A DNA stretch of 64,000 bases from Guptibacillus hwajinpoensis (GTDB taxonomy: Bacteria > Bacillota > Bacilli > Bacillales > Guptibacillaceae). Shown here piece after piece: positions 34,430-43,865 of the stretch. The translations under genes and the position numbers were made by a program. The notes beneath the pieces are model-generated. The model did not search any database. It saw nothing but the letters and a program-made list of their open reading frames with translations, and was not told the DNA's origin. The stretch is taken from NCBI RefSeq assembly GCF_029277305.1, contig NZ_CP119526.1; one strand, given 5' to 3'. The first letter of the stretch is position 1; each line of letters starts with the position of its first letter.

Positions 34430-35827
34430 CTATAGGTATTTCATTGGATTTTGTAGTTTACCGTTTTTATAAACTTCGAAGTGAAGGTGAATACCAGTGG
34501 AATTACCCGTTGTACCCATTACTCCGATTTTATCTCCCTTTTGGACAGTGTCTCCAGTCGATACAGACATGGATGCAAGGTGCGAATACGTTGTTGTGAG
34601 ACCGTTGTTATGGCTGATCGTAATTTGATTACCATAACCGCTTCTCGTACCTGCAGCTGTAACCGTCCCATTGTCCACTGTGCGGATTGTTTTGTTAGAC
34701 ACGCCAGCTATATCAATTCCTTTATGAAAAGACCCCCAGCGTTCCCCCTGCTTGCTTGTAATGGTTCCGCCTACGGCTGGCCACCCAAAAGATCCTGACC
34801 CTTTAGACGAAACTTCCTTCGTTCCAACCAATACGACTTCTGTTATAGGCTCGTTTGTTACTTCTTCCTTAATGAGTTCCTTATTAACAACTTTGCCATT
34901 TTCACGGTTAATTTGATACGTAACAGACTTCGTTCCAACTTTTCCTTGCTGTTCTACTTTTTTCGTTCCTTCTTCAAGAGAATTGCTTTTCTTGGTTTTC
35001 GTTTCATAAGTAAGCTCTTCATCTTCAACTAATTCGATCGTTTCTGCTATCGTTACGAAGCTTTGCTCTTTCAACAAGTGAAGCTTGTCACCGTGTGTAA
35101 TGTCTTCTTCGTTCGAAAGATCATTACTATCCAAAATATCTTCCTTCTCAATATCGTAGGTAGTAGCGATCTCTTACAAAGAATCTCCAAGTTCTACTTC
35201 ATGCTCGATTTCTTCTTCGAAGCCATTAACCAGGCGAGATACACCAGTATCCTCAGAAATGACTTCAGAAGGTTCTGTTTCAACCTTCGTAATACTTAAA
35301 TTTTCTTCGTACTCTAGTGAATCCGCAGGGTGACGCACTTCACCTGTAGCCATAATGTTGTTAGTCGTTCTTTCTATTTCTTTAACTTGTTCTTTAGATA
35401 GAAATGGTTTTGCATAACTCCATAAAGCTTCTTTTGCTTGTTGCTCACTTGCAAAGACGCCCACTTTCTTATCGTCAAATGATAGCTCATAACCTTCAGC
35501 AACGAACGATAACTCTTCTTCCAAACGATTAAGAGCTTCTTCATGATCATAGGATGATCGAAATTGGGTCGTTGCTACGACTTCTACGTCATTTTCAACA
35601 GAGAGTGCGATCCCATTAACATTCTGTTCTTTTTTTAATTTATCTATGTTTTCATTTAGCGTTTCTTCCTGATCAACAATACCAATATCTTCACCATCTA
35701 TATAAACGTGATAAACTGGCTTCATTAAATTGTGAACTGATGCAGAAGCCGGTTCTATCCATAGAAGCGTGCTAATGCTCGTTACAATTATTGATAGCTG
35801 AAAGAAACGACGGACTTTACTTCGCAT
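34430..35827 (-). pseudogene. Secreted M23 peptidase with LysM and G5 domains, split by an in-frame TAA
   Basis: Read as one frame this is a 465-residue secreted protein. ATG 35827 has aggaggaagcact just upstream. Signal peptide (MRSKVRRFFQLSIIVTSIST to ASAS), helical part, LysM domain, G5-like domain (YETKTKKSNSLEEGTKKVEQ), and M23/LytM peptidase (GWPAVGGTITSKQGERWGSFHKGIDIA, HxxxDxA zinc site; STGIHLHFEVYKNG, HxH). The stop TAA at 35174-35176 is in frame, in the middle of LysM: VELGDSL, stop, EIATTYDIEKEDILDSND. The 3' fragment from ATG 35134 keeps frame and is intact but has no signal peptide. Either it is a recent nonsense mutation, a base-call error or, less likely, readthrough. Family role: cleavage of peptidoglycan cross-bridges. 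Confidence 0.8.
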
Positions 35828-36017
35828 AGTGCTTCCTCCTGAAATACCTAAAACTAACTTTTTATAAGTCACTTTTCGCACTTTATCACATAAAGGAAGC
35901 CGCATGGGTACAAATACTCAACATGTAATCTAAATGTAGTCTTTTTGTCACGATCATGGCAGACCATGGTAAGAAATTGGAATGTTCTTCATTCTGTGGT
36001 ATTCTGATACAACAAAA

Positions 36018-36047
36018 AAAGCATATTTCCCGAAGGAAATATGCTTT
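36018..36047 (-). terminator. Terminator of the tRNA cluster
   Basis: A 13-bp perfect stem (aaagcatatttcc / ggaaatatgcttt), loop cgaa, then seven T on the minus strand; 9 bases after tRNA-Phe. Confidence 0.85.
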
Positions 36048-36055
36048 ATCGTAAG

Positions 36056-36128
36056 TGGCTCCGGACGGAATCGAACCGCCGACACGTGGATTTTCAGTCC
36101 ACTGCTCTACCGACTGAGCTACAGAGCC
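36056..36128 (-). tRNA. tRNA-Phe (GAA)
   Basis: The complement begins ggctctgtagctcagtcggt and has anticodon loop ctgaaaa (GAA), T-loop ggttcgattcc and a paired 7-bp acceptor. CCA is not encoded. Last of four tRNAs in one transcript. Confidence 0.95.
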
Positions 36129-36135
36129 AATATGG

Positions 36136-36208
36136 CGGTCTCGACGGGAATCGAACCCGCGATCTCCTGCGTGACAGGCAGGCATGTTAACCGCTACACC
36201 ACGAGACC
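36136..36208 (-). tRNA. tRNA-Asp (GTC)
   Basis: The complement begins ggtctcgtggtgtagcggtt; anticodon loop ctgtcac (GTC); T-loop ggttcgattcc; acceptor ggtctcg / cgagacc. CCA not encoded. Confidence 0.95.
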
Positions 36209-36336
36209 AGTATGTAAGTGTATTTCACTCATTAATGTTAGATAGGAATGATATCTAGCTGTGAGTTTAGGTTGCCCCTAAAGGGACCCCGATTAAAATT
36301 TAACGAAGAAGATTATTAGACGTTGTTAAATTTTTT

Positions 36337-36417
<81 letters not shown>

Positions 36418-36490
36418 ACGGTATGAATAAATTAATGCTGCGCCTGCTTCATTATGCAGTGCACTGTTTCCTCCTACATGAGAAAGAAAA

Positions 36491-36566
36491 TGGTGAGCCA
36501 TGAAGGACTCGAACCTTCGACCCTCTGATTAAAAGTCAGATGCTCTACCAACTGAGCTAATGGCTC
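36491..36566 (-). tRNA. tRNA-Lys (TTT)
   Basis: The complement begins gagccattagctcagttggt; anticodon loop cttttaa (TTT); CCA is encoded. First of the Lys-fMet-Asp-Phe cluster. Confidence 0.95.
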
Positions 36567-36647
36567 GTCTTAAATGTCTTGTAACGACGACAAGATTTAT
36601 CTTATCACTGCTTTTCAGAAAAAGCAAGACTTCTTGAAAATAAAATA

Positions 36648-36703
36648 AAAAAACAGGTGAGAGATAAACGAAGCTGATGTTATTTTACCCCTCTGCCTGT
36701 TTT
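36648..36703 (-). terminator. Possible terminator overlapping the PilZ gene end
   Basis: acaggtgagag pairs imperfectly with ctctgcctgt across the PilZ stop codon, with A/T runs on both sides. Weak case. Confidence 0.3.
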
Positions 36704-37122
36704 TTTAGCCGTTCTTTCATCATTTCTCGAATTTCTTGCTTGCGTCGATGGCGTTTTATTGCAAAGCGATTCACTTCTTGAAAAATAAGGGAAGATTCTT
36801 TATCGGTTTTGAGATAAAATTTCACACCAAAAAAGTGGCTTGCTCTAGTATTAGGATCGTTGGGATCGTTTGGTTTCCCCCAAACCACTTCACCTTTAAT
36901 ATGAAAAGGCTCATCGTTTAGTTTTATCGCAAATTCCATATCTGTATGTATCGGAACTTCCAGGTCAACAGAAAAACCAAGGCCTTCTAGTCCAATATCA
37001 TGAATATAAATTTTGTGATGGAATTCCAACTCAGCTGATGACGATTTTTCTACGACTCTCATCCTTGCAGCAAGCGGCACATCAAGTTGTTGACGAAAGA
37101 CCTGTCTTTTATTCCGACTCAT
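36685..37122 (-). CDS. PilZ-domain protein (c-di-GMP receptor candidate)
   Basis: A 145-residue single-domain protein. PilZ c-di-GMP binding needs RxxxR and [D/N]xSxxG: here KRQVFRQQL near residue 8 supplies RxxxR, while IHDIGLEGLGF (about residue 43) has Gly in place of the usual Ser. Strand pattern (FHIKGEVVWGK, FFGVKFYL) is PilZ-like and the tail is basic. Binding ability is uncertain because of the Ser substitution. It stands alone between purA and the tRNA cluster. Confidence 0.7.
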   Translation of the reverse strand: MSRNKRQVFRQQLDVPLAARMRVVEKSSSAELEFHHKIYIHDIGLEGLGFSVDLEVPIHTDMEFAIKLNDEPFHIKGEVVWGKPNDPNDPNTRASHFFGVKFYLKTDKESSLIFQEVNRFAIKRHRRKQEIREMMKERLKKQAEG

Positions 37123-37212
37123 ACAAACACCTCATCAAAGCATTACAATTCTGATAGTCCAAGTTTACCACAATCTATGCTTTTCTGCAGAATTTTCCAA
37201 CATCAATTCAAT

Positions 37213-37242
37213 AAAAAAAGCCGGCAGTAATAGCCTGCCGGC
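37213..37242 (-). terminator. Intrinsic terminator of purA
   Basis: Stem gccggcag / ctgccggc followed on the minus strand by T7; 6 bases after the purA stop. Confidence 0.85.
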
Positions 37243-37247
37243 ATGTA

Positions 37248-38534
37248 TTAGGCAAAAACGCCACGAATCATATTTGTTTGGTTGCGGTCTGGTCCAACCG
37301 AGAAGATCGACAATGGAATTCCAGACAGTTGTGATACACGCTCAATGTAATGACGAGCATTCGGAGGAAGATCTCCTAGATTCTTAACGCCAGTAATATC
37401 TTCTTCCCAACCTGGCATTTCTTCGTAAACAGGCTCACATTCTGCAAGGACTTTCAGACTTGCTGGAAACTCCTCAATGATTTCACCTTTGTATTTGTAA
37501 GCAGTACAAATCTTAAGTGTTTTAATTCCAGTTAGAACATCAACTGAATTAAGAGAAAGGTCAGTAATACCACTCACTCTGCGAGCATGACGGACAACAA
37601 CACTGTCAAACCAGCCTACACGACGTGGACGTCCGGTGGTTGTACCATATTCATTACCAACTTCACGAATTTTGTCTCCAACTTCATCGTGAAGCTCTGT
37701 AGGAAATGGACCATCACCAACACGTGTTGTATATGCCTTAGAAACGCCTACTACGTGATTGATTTTACTTGGACCAACTCCAGATCCAATTGTAACGCCA
37801 CCTGCGATTGGATTCGACGAAGTAACATATGGATAGGTTCCTTGATCGATATCAAGCATAACACCTTGTGCGCCTTCAAAAAGAACACGGCGTCCTTCAT
37901 CAATAGCGTCATTTAGGACTACTGAAGTATCTACAACATACTTCGCGATCTGTTGGCCGTACTCGAAGTACTCCTCAAGGATATCTTCTTTCTTAAAACC
38001 TTCTACTTCGTACATTTTCTCTAGAAGACGGTTTTTATCAGCAAGGTTACGCTCAAGTTTTTCTTCAAATACTTCACGATCAAGTAAATCACAAATGCGA
38101 ATACCGACTCTAGCTGCTTTATCCATATAAGCAGGGCCGATTCCTTTTTTCGTTGTACCGATTTTGTTATCGCCTTTGTATTCTTCTTCCACAATGTCTT
38201 GTTTTAAGTGATATGGAAGGATAACGTGAGCACGATTGCTAATTCTTAAATTATCTGTGCTGACATTCCGTTCATGTAAATAAGCCAATTCTTCAAGAAC
38301 TGCTTTTGGATCAACGACCATGCCGTTTCCAATTACACAAATTTTATCATCATAGAAAATTCCAGATGGAATTAAGTGAAGTTTGTATTTAGTGTCATTA
38401 AAGACAATTGTATGTCCAGCATTATTCCCACCCTGATAACGAGCAACAACTTCTGCATTTTCAGAAAGGTAATCTGTAATCTTACCTTTACCTTCATCGC
38501 CCCACTGTGTACCTACGACAACTACTGATGGCAT
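37248..38534 (-). CDS. purA: Adenylosuccinate synthetase
   Basis: A 428-residue enzyme, family length. VVVGTQWGDEGKGK is the GTP-binding loop at the N-terminus, NAGHTIV and GTTKKGIGPAYMDK follow. It joins IMP and aspartate using GTP, in AMP synthesis. ATG 38534 is chosen because ggaggtg lies 6 bases upstream; the open frame extends further but has no ribosome site. A PurR-like box pair lies upstream at 38637-38680. Confidence 0.96.
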   Translation of the reverse strand: MPSVVVVGTQWGDEGKGKITDYLSENAEVVARYQGGNNAGHTIVFNDTKYKLHLIPSGIFYDDKICVIGNGMVVDPKAVLEELAYLHERNVSTDNLRISNRAHVILPYHLKQDIVEEEYKGDNKIGTTKKGIGPAYMDKAARVGIRICDLLDREVFEEKLERNLADKNRLLEKMYEVEGFKKEDILEEYFEYGQQIAKYVVDTSVVLNDAIDEGRRVLFEGAQGVMLDIDQGTYPYVTSSNPIAGGVTIGSGVGPSKINHVVGVSKAYTTRVGDGPFPTELHDEVGDKIREVGNEYGTTTGRPRRVGWFDSVVVRHARRVSGITDLSLNSVDVLTGIKTLKICTAYKYKGEIIEEFPASLKVLAECEPVYEEMPGWEEDITGVKNLGDLPPNARHYIERVSQLSGIPLSIFSVGPDRNQTNMIRGVFA

Positions 38535-38636
38535 TTGAGCACCTCCAGATGCTTCCTTCGAATTCATTCGGCGAAGCATGCTTGTTTTTTTAAAAAACCC
38601 AGAGTAAGTGTACCAATTCGATCTCCTTAAGTCAAC

Positions 38637-38680
38637 AAACCCGAACAATAATATAGCTAATTATAATTACGTTCGTTATT
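38637..38680. promoter_or_regulatory. PurR-binding PurBox pair upstream of purA
   Basis: Box 1 aaacccgaacaat at 38637-38649 matches AWWWCCGAACWWT with one mismatch. Box 2 on the other strand, around gttcg at 38671-38675, is degenerate. They are inverted with about 18 bases between, the arrangement used by the Bacillus PurR repressor, which also controls purA. Confidence 0.5.
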
Positions 38681-38721
38681 TTGGGGGTCGTTTTATTAAA
38701 ATAGTACATGAATAACTTTTA

Positions 38722-39025
38722 AAAGGCTCTTTTTCATAGACATTGTTTCTATAGCTGGTAATTTCCGCTCTTATAACAACAGTGTCTACGAAAAAGAGAT
38801 TTCTTAAAAGATTGTCGTTTTTGAAACGATTTCTGGATAAAAGACCACACTTAGCAGATTGGAGCGGAAGGATGCTCGACTCCTGCGGGACTAGCGGGAC
38901 AGGTGAGACCCCACAGGAGCGTTAGCGACGAGGAGGCTCACCGCCCGCCCCGCGGAAAGCGAGCATCCTGGAGCGGAAATCATTCTCTCTACAGTAAAAG
39001 CAACAATGTCTACGAAAAGAGCCTT
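38722..39025. repeat. Dispersed palindromic element, compound 'filled' form, core inverted
   Basis: Ends aaaggctctttttcatagaca .. acgaaaagagcctt. The GC core (38866-38978) is in the opposite orientation to the other copies. The left part contains an additional internal end (acgaaaaagagattt at 38788-38803), as if two elements were fused. Confidence 0.7.
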
Positions 39026-39057
39026 AAAATGGGCTCTTCTCTCAGTATAGCCAACAA

Positions 39058-39082
39058 AAAAAGCCTCAAACTGAGGCTTTTT
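39058..39082 (-). terminator. Intrinsic terminator of dnaC
   Basis: Stem aaaaagcctca / tgaggcttttt, loop aac, overlapping the dnaC stop codon; T-run on the minus strand. Confidence 0.75.
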
Positions 39083-40442
39083 AAGCACCTGGTGGCATAT
39101 CACTTTCGTCATGACGCCTTTCCAGATTAACAAACTTATTATATTCCTTAACAAAGGCAAGCTCCACTGTTCCTACTGGACCATTTCGCTGCTTCGCAAT
39201 GATAATTTCAATGATGTTTTTATTCTCAGACTCTTTATCATAATAATCATCTCGGTATAAGAATGCTACGATATCAGCATCCTGCTCGATACTCCCAGAC
39301 TCACGTATGTCGGACATCATTGGTCGTTTATCCTGTCTTGACTCAACGCCACGTGAGAGCTGTGAAAGAGAAATTAGAGGTACTTCAAGCTCACGTGCTA
39401 TCCCTTTTAAAGATCTCGATATTTCGGAAACTTCCTGCTGTCTGTTCTCGCCAGATCCATTTCCTCGTATAAGCTGCATATAGTCAATCAAGATCATGCC
39501 AAGACCTTTTTCCTGCTTCAACCGCCTACATTTAGCGCGTATGTCGCCCACTCGAATACCTGGGGTATCATCAATATAAATACCCGCATTCGAGAGACTT
39601 CCCATAGCCATCGTAAGCTTCTGCCAGTCATCTCCTGTCAATCCACCTGTACGTAGGCGCTGAGCATCAATATTTCCTTCGGCACAAAGCATACGCATGA
39701 CAAGCTGTTCAGCACCCATCTCAAGGCTAAAAATTGCAACATTTTCATCCGTCTTCGTAGCGACGTTTTGAGCAATGTTAAGAGCAAATGCCGTCTTACC
39801 TACAGATGGTCGTGCCGCAACGATGATCAAGTCGTTGCGCTGAAAGCCTGCTGTCATACGATCAAGTTCAGAGAATCCTGTAGGGATGCCTGTAATATCT
39901 TCCGTACTGTTCTGAAGCAATTCAATATTATCATAAGCCGTTACAAGAACATCTTTAATGGAGATAAATGCTCCTGTGTTCTTACGCTGAGAGACCTCCA
40001 TAATGGATTTCTCGGCTTCTGAAAGAAGATTCTCTATCTCATTTTCTTTTGCATATCCGTCAGAAGCAATATCAGTTGCTGCACGTATCAAACGTCTTAA
40101 TATTGATTTCTCTTCAACAATTTTTGAATAATACTCAACATTGGCAGCTGTTGGTACTGAATTAGCTAAATCACTTAGATAAGACACACCGCCAATTTCC
40201 TCAAGAAGTTTGCGATCCTGAAGCTCTGAAGTCACAGTGACCAGATCAACAGGCTCGCCTTTCTCAGAGAGTTCAATCATCACTGAGAAGATCTTCTGAT
40301 GGGCCGCTCGGTAAAAGTCTTCTGGCTGAAGAACTTCAGTTGCTGTCGTAAGGGCGTCTATTTCTAAGAAAACCGCACCAATTACTGCCTGTTCAGCTTC
40401 AATATTCTGAGGTGGCGTGCGGTCAGCAAATAAATCACTCAT
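39081..40442 (-). CDS. dnaC: Replicative DNA helicase (DnaB homologue)
   Basis: A 453-residue hexameric helicase. N-terminal domain (QNIEAEQAVIGAVFL) then RecA-like motor with Walker A AARPSVGKTAFAL, Walker B MILIDYMQLI, and SLSQLSRGVESR. It unwinds DNA at the fork. Between purA and rplI, as in B. subtilis. Confidence 0.96.
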   Translation of the reverse strand: MSDLFADRTPPQNIEAEQAVIGAVFLEIDALTTATEVLQPEDFYRAAHQKIFSVMIELSEKGEPVDLVTVTSELQDRKLLEEIGGVSYLSDLANSVPTAANVEYYSKIVEEKSILRRLIRAATDIASDGYAKENEIENLLSEAEKSIMEVSQRKNTGAFISIKDVLVTAYDNIELLQNSTEDITGIPTGFSELDRMTAGFQRNDLIIVAARPSVGKTAFALNIAQNVATKTDENVAIFSLEMGAEQLVMRMLCAEGNIDAQRLRTGGLTGDDWQKLTMAMGSLSNAGIYIDDTPGIRVGDIRAKCRRLKQEKGLGMILIDYMQLIRGNGSGENRQQEVSEISRSLKGIARELEVPLISLSQLSRGVESRQDKRPMMSDIRESGSIEQDADIVAFLYRDDYYDKESENKNIIEIIIAKQRNGPVGTVELAFVKEYNKFVNLERRHDESDMPPGA

Positions 40443-40490
40443 GTTGTTTTCCCCCTGAGCATATCGCTATTTTCCACCCGTGATTACCTA

Positions 40491-40934
40491 CTATTGCTCA
40501 ACCACATGTACTTTAACTGTTGCTGTTACATCATGGTGCAATTTAATCGGTACATCTGTGTAACCAAGGGAACGGATTGGTTCATCAAGTTCAATTTTAC
40601 GCTTATCCACTTTGATGTCCTGCTTCTTTAGCTCTTCTGCAATGTTCTTGCTTGTAATAGAGCCAAAAAGACGACCACCTTCACCAGACTTCGTTTGAAG
40701 TTCAACTTCAAGACTTTCAATTGTTTCTTTAAGCGCCTTTGCTTCATCGAGCTCTTGTTGAGCTTTTTTGTCATCGCTCTTCTGCTTCGCTTGCAAGGTC
40801 TTCATATTTGCATTATTTGCTTCAACAGCAAGATTATTCTTTAGTAGGTGATTTCGTGCATAGCCATCCGCTACATTCTTCACTTCACCTTTTTTACCTT
40901 TACCTTTAACGTCTTCTAAGAAAATTACTTTCAT
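40491..40934 (-). CDS. rplI: 50S ribosomal protein L9
   Basis: A 147-residue protein starting MKVIFLEDVKGKGKKGEVKN and containing the long connecting helix (AKQKSDDKKAQQELDEAKAL). Standard family length. It overlaps gdpP by 4 bases (ATGA), implying coupling. Confidence 0.97.
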   Translation of the reverse strand: MKVIFLEDVKGKGKKGEVKNVADGYARNHLLKNNLAVEANNANMKTLQAKQKSDDKKAQQELDEAKALKETIESLEVELQTKSGEGGRLFGSITSKNIAEELKKQDIKVDKRKIELDEPIRSLGYTDVPIKLHHDVTATVKVHVVEQ

Positions 40935-42907
40935 GATTCTTCTTCTCCCCCTTCTAAATAATCATCAATCGTTTCTTTAAGTAAACTCTCAGCTTCTTCA
41001 ATGGAACCTGAATCAATTTGAGTTGCAGCATTTGTTAAATGCCCACCACCATCAAGTCCTTCCATGATGATCTGAACGTTTACTTCACCAAGCGATCTTG
41101 CACTAATGCTTATTTTACCATCAGTTCGCTTAGAAATAACAAATGATGCAATAACGCCGCTCATTGATAACAATGTGTCTGCAGCTTGTGCAATTAAAAC
41201 CTGATCGTAGGTTTGGTCTTTTTCCCCTAGCGCAATTGCAATTCCGTTGCGATAGATGTGGGCTTTTTCAATTATTCTTGCTCGACGTATATACTGATCA
41301 ATGTCCTCACGTAAGAATTCCTGTACAAGAACGGTATCCGCTCCATGTGCCCTTAAATAAGAAGCAGCGTCAAACGTCCTCGAGCCTGTCCTAAGCGTGA
41401 AGCTTTTCGTATCAACAATAATACCAGCCAGTAGAGCTGTCGCTTCCATAATGTCCATCTTAAGGCGTTTTGGTTGATATTCAAACAGTTCCGTAACAAG
41501 TTCTGCCGTAGAAGATGCATAAGGTTCCATATATACAAGAACTGGATCCTTAATGAATTCTTCTCCTCGTCGATGGTGATCAATAACGACAACATGATCG
41601 AGCTTTTGTAAAAGTCGCTCCTCCATAACAAGTGAAGGCTTATGCGTATCAACAACCACGAGAAGAGTATTAGGTGTACAACTTTCAATTGCATCCTCTG
41701 GATCGATAAAGCGAGCCCATAGCTGCTCGTTCCCTTCAATCTCCTCCATTAATCGTGATACACCACTGGTTTTTTGATTCTGATCGTAAACAATCGAACC
41801 TTCCTTACCATTTGCCTGCGCAACTTTTAAGATACCAATTGAAGCACCAATAGAATCCATATCCGGGTTCTTGTGTCCCATAATAATAACCTGGTCACTA
41901 TCAAGGACAAGCTCCCTTAACGCATGGGAAATCACTCGTGCTCTAACTCTAGTACGCTTCTCAATCGGATTCGTTTTCCCACCATAGAACTTTACCTTAC
42001 CGGTTGTTGGCTTGATTGCAACTTGGTCGCCACCACGTCCAAGCGCTAAATCTAGACTAGACTGAGCAAGCTGTCCAAGTTCAGTAAGCGTACTATGACC
42101 ACTACCAATTCCTATACTGAGGGTAATTGAGATGTTTTCTTTAGAAGTAGCCTCACGGACTTCATCAAGAATTGAGAATTTATTTTTCTCTAGCTCGTGA
42201 AGAATTTTTTGATTCAGAACAGCGAAGAACTTCTCTGAAGAACTACGTTTCAGGAAAACCCCCTGCTCATCAGCCCAATTATTTAAGATAGACGTTACTG
42301 AGCTGTTAAGATTACTTCGCACTTGGTCGCCAAGTCCTTGAGTCACCTCTTCATAATTATCAAGGTAAATAATACCAACAACGGTTTTTTCCTCATTGTA
42401 AAGACGTTGAATCTCTACTTTTTCACTAACATCAAAGAAATATAGAAGTCGCTCTTCCTGTTTAAAATACGTTTTGTACTTACGATCGTTAATCGTTAGT
42501 ATTTCTTCTTTTGCTTCGGATTTAACAAACGGGATAATTTTCTCAGAAATATCATTCAAAGAATGCCCAATTAACTGCTCTTTCTCAATCATGGTTGGTA
42601 AAAAGGGGTTAGTCCATTCAATGTGATATTCCTCATCGTACAGCAAGATTCCAATCGGCATTTCCATAAGAGCTTCGTCCCCTACTTTTTTAACACGATG
42701 GGAAAGGGTGGAGACGTAATCTCGAAGGGCATCCTGAAAGGTAGACTCAGCGCGAACGGCTGTATAAACAAGAAGCGTCATGACTAGTACGCTCCCGATA
42801 CCAAGTATCCAATTGTAATAGGTGATGATGCCGATAAACAGGATGGAAATGACGAACAAGGCTACCACATGATAACCATGCCACCGTTTCGTTAAAAACT
42901 TTGGCAT
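40931..42907 (-). CDS. gdpP: Cyclic-di-AMP phosphodiesterase GdpP
   Basis: A 658-residue membrane protein: two N-terminal membrane segments, a PAS-like sensor, a degenerate GGDEF domain, and a DHH/DHHA1 phosphodiesterase with GHKNPDMDSIGASIG, DHHRRGEEFI and GGGHLTNAATQI. It hydrolyses c-di-AMP and so affects potassium and wall homeostasis. 15 bases after yybS. Confidence 0.95.
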   Translation of the reverse strand: MPKFLTKRWHGYHVVALFVISILFIGIITYYNWILGIGSVLVMTLLVYTAVRAESTFQDALRDYVSTLSHRVKKVGDEALMEMPIGILLYDEEYHIEWTNPFLPTMIEKEQLIGHSLNDISEKIIPFVKSEAKEEILTINDRKYKTYFKQEERLLYFFDVSEKVEIQRLYNEEKTVVGIIYLDNYEEVTQGLGDQVRSNLNSSVTSILNNWADEQGVFLKRSSSEKFFAVLNQKILHELEKNKFSILDEVREATSKENISITLSIGIGSGHSTLTELGQLAQSSLDLALGRGGDQVAIKPTTGKVKFYGGKTNPIEKRTRVRARVISHALRELVLDSDQVIIMGHKNPDMDSIGASIGILKVAQANGKEGSIVYDQNQKTSGVSRLMEEIEGNEQLWARFIDPEDAIESCTPNTLLVVVDTHKPSLVMEERLLQKLDHVVVIDHHRRGEEFIKDPVLVYMEPYASSTAELVTELFEYQPKRLKMDIMEATALLAGIIVDTKSFTLRTGSRTFDAASYLRAHGADTVLVQEFLREDIDQYIRRARIIEKAHIYRNGIAIALGEKDQTYDQVLIAQAADTLLSMSGVIASFVISKRTDGKISISARSLGEVNVQIIMEGLDGGGHLTNAATQIDSGSIEEAESLLKETIDDYLEGGEEES

Positions 42908-42922
42908 ATTTTCAGCTCCTAC

Positions 42923-43849
42923 CTATGATTTCATTCTTCTACGCAATTCAAAACCGAGATCAATAATCCCAATGATAACAACAAATGTTGTTAATGCGAA
43001 ACCAAGAAGAGTTAATAGAATTGGCACAACAATTGGCCAACCTTTTTGATGACTAAAAAAGTAAATGACAGCAAGGCCCTGAACGAAAATCAGAGCATTT
43101 AAAACAGAATAAACATTAATGGCTGCTACAAAAGCAGTAGATCCTTCTTCTAATCCAACCATCATTAAAATGGTAACAACTAAATAATACCATAAAAAAC
43201 TCTTCGGAAATGCCCATTCTCGGATTGGTTTAAATACCGGTGGCTTGAAGCCCCCTACCCTTTTCAATACCGGAACAGAAATGAGTTGAGAAATAAGGGC
43301 GATTACAACGCCAAGCATAAAAAGAGCGGTGGGAATAAGATAGCGAATCATTTCAACCTGCTGCATTAATTGGTCAAACTGGTCACTATCTTGACCAAGT
43401 ATATTAGAAAAAGTTTCAGCCTGACGAATTGATTGATTAAACATTTCTATAGCAAGGTCAGCAGGATTCTGTCCAATCAGTAAAATACTTGAGATGAAAA
43501 CAAGAACAAGACTAATCACATAAGCTACGCTACTACCAATCAAAACAGCTAGTGCTGATTTATGACGATAATAAAGATACCCCGCTGTTAAACCTCCAAT
43601 TCCAAACATAAGGGAAGCAATAAGAGAGGGAATACCTGCAATCAAAAACCCAAGAACAATCGTAACGCCCCACATCACAAACGAACTACTAGGACCGTTC
43701 CTTACCATCATCAAAATAAACGGCACAGGCAACGTCCACAAAGTCAGTGAACCAAGTAGCGGAACATAAGTCGTAATAAGAAATAAAACACCAAACACAG
43801 CTGCAAGCGCTGCACCTTCAACTAACTGCCTAACAGTATGATTCTTCAA
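42923..43849 (-). CDS. yybS: YybS-type membrane protein (DUF2232)
   Basis: A 308-residue protein with eight or so hydrophobic segments (VEGAALAAVFGVLFLITTYVP, FVMWGVTIVLGFLIAGIPSL). It starts at a TTG with aaaggag upstream at about 43856. YybS is always near gdpP in Bacillus and is a predicted transporter-like protein of unknown substrate. The hairpin array begins 16 bases upstream. Confidence 0.85.
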   Translation of the reverse strand: MKNHTVRQLVEGAALAAVFGVLFLITTYVPLLGSLTLWTLPVPFILMMVRNGPSSSFVMWGVTIVLGFLIAGIPSLIASLMFGIGGLTAGYLYYRHKSALAVLIGSSVAYVISLVLVFISSILLIGQNPADLAIEMFNQSIRQAETFSNILGQDSDQFDQLMQQVEMIRYLIPTALFMLGVVIALISQLISVPVLKRVGGFKPPVFKPIREWAFPKSFLWYYLVVTILMMVGLEEGSTAFVAAINVYSVLNALIFVQGLAVIYFFSHQKGWPIVVPILLTLLGFALTTFVVIIGIIDLGFELRRRMKS

Positions 43850-43865
43850 TAGTCTACTCCTTTTC

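Noticed and set aside
34430..35134. Independent small M23 peptidase gene
   Set aside because: The start at 35134 lacks a ribosome site and signal peptide, and the upstream part continues in the same frame after one TAA, so a single split gene is the better reading.
35886..36185. 99-residue open frame on the minus strand
   Set aside because: It runs through the tRNA-Phe and tRNA-Asp genes and their terminator.
38903..39130. Short open frames across the dispersed repeats (also 46789-46977, 51211-51402, 60464-60766) that translate into a recurring peptide with LSAGRAVSLLV-like text
   Set aside because: They are translations of the repeat core in different copies and orientations, without ribosome sites; the shared peptide reflects DNA repeat identity, not a gene family.
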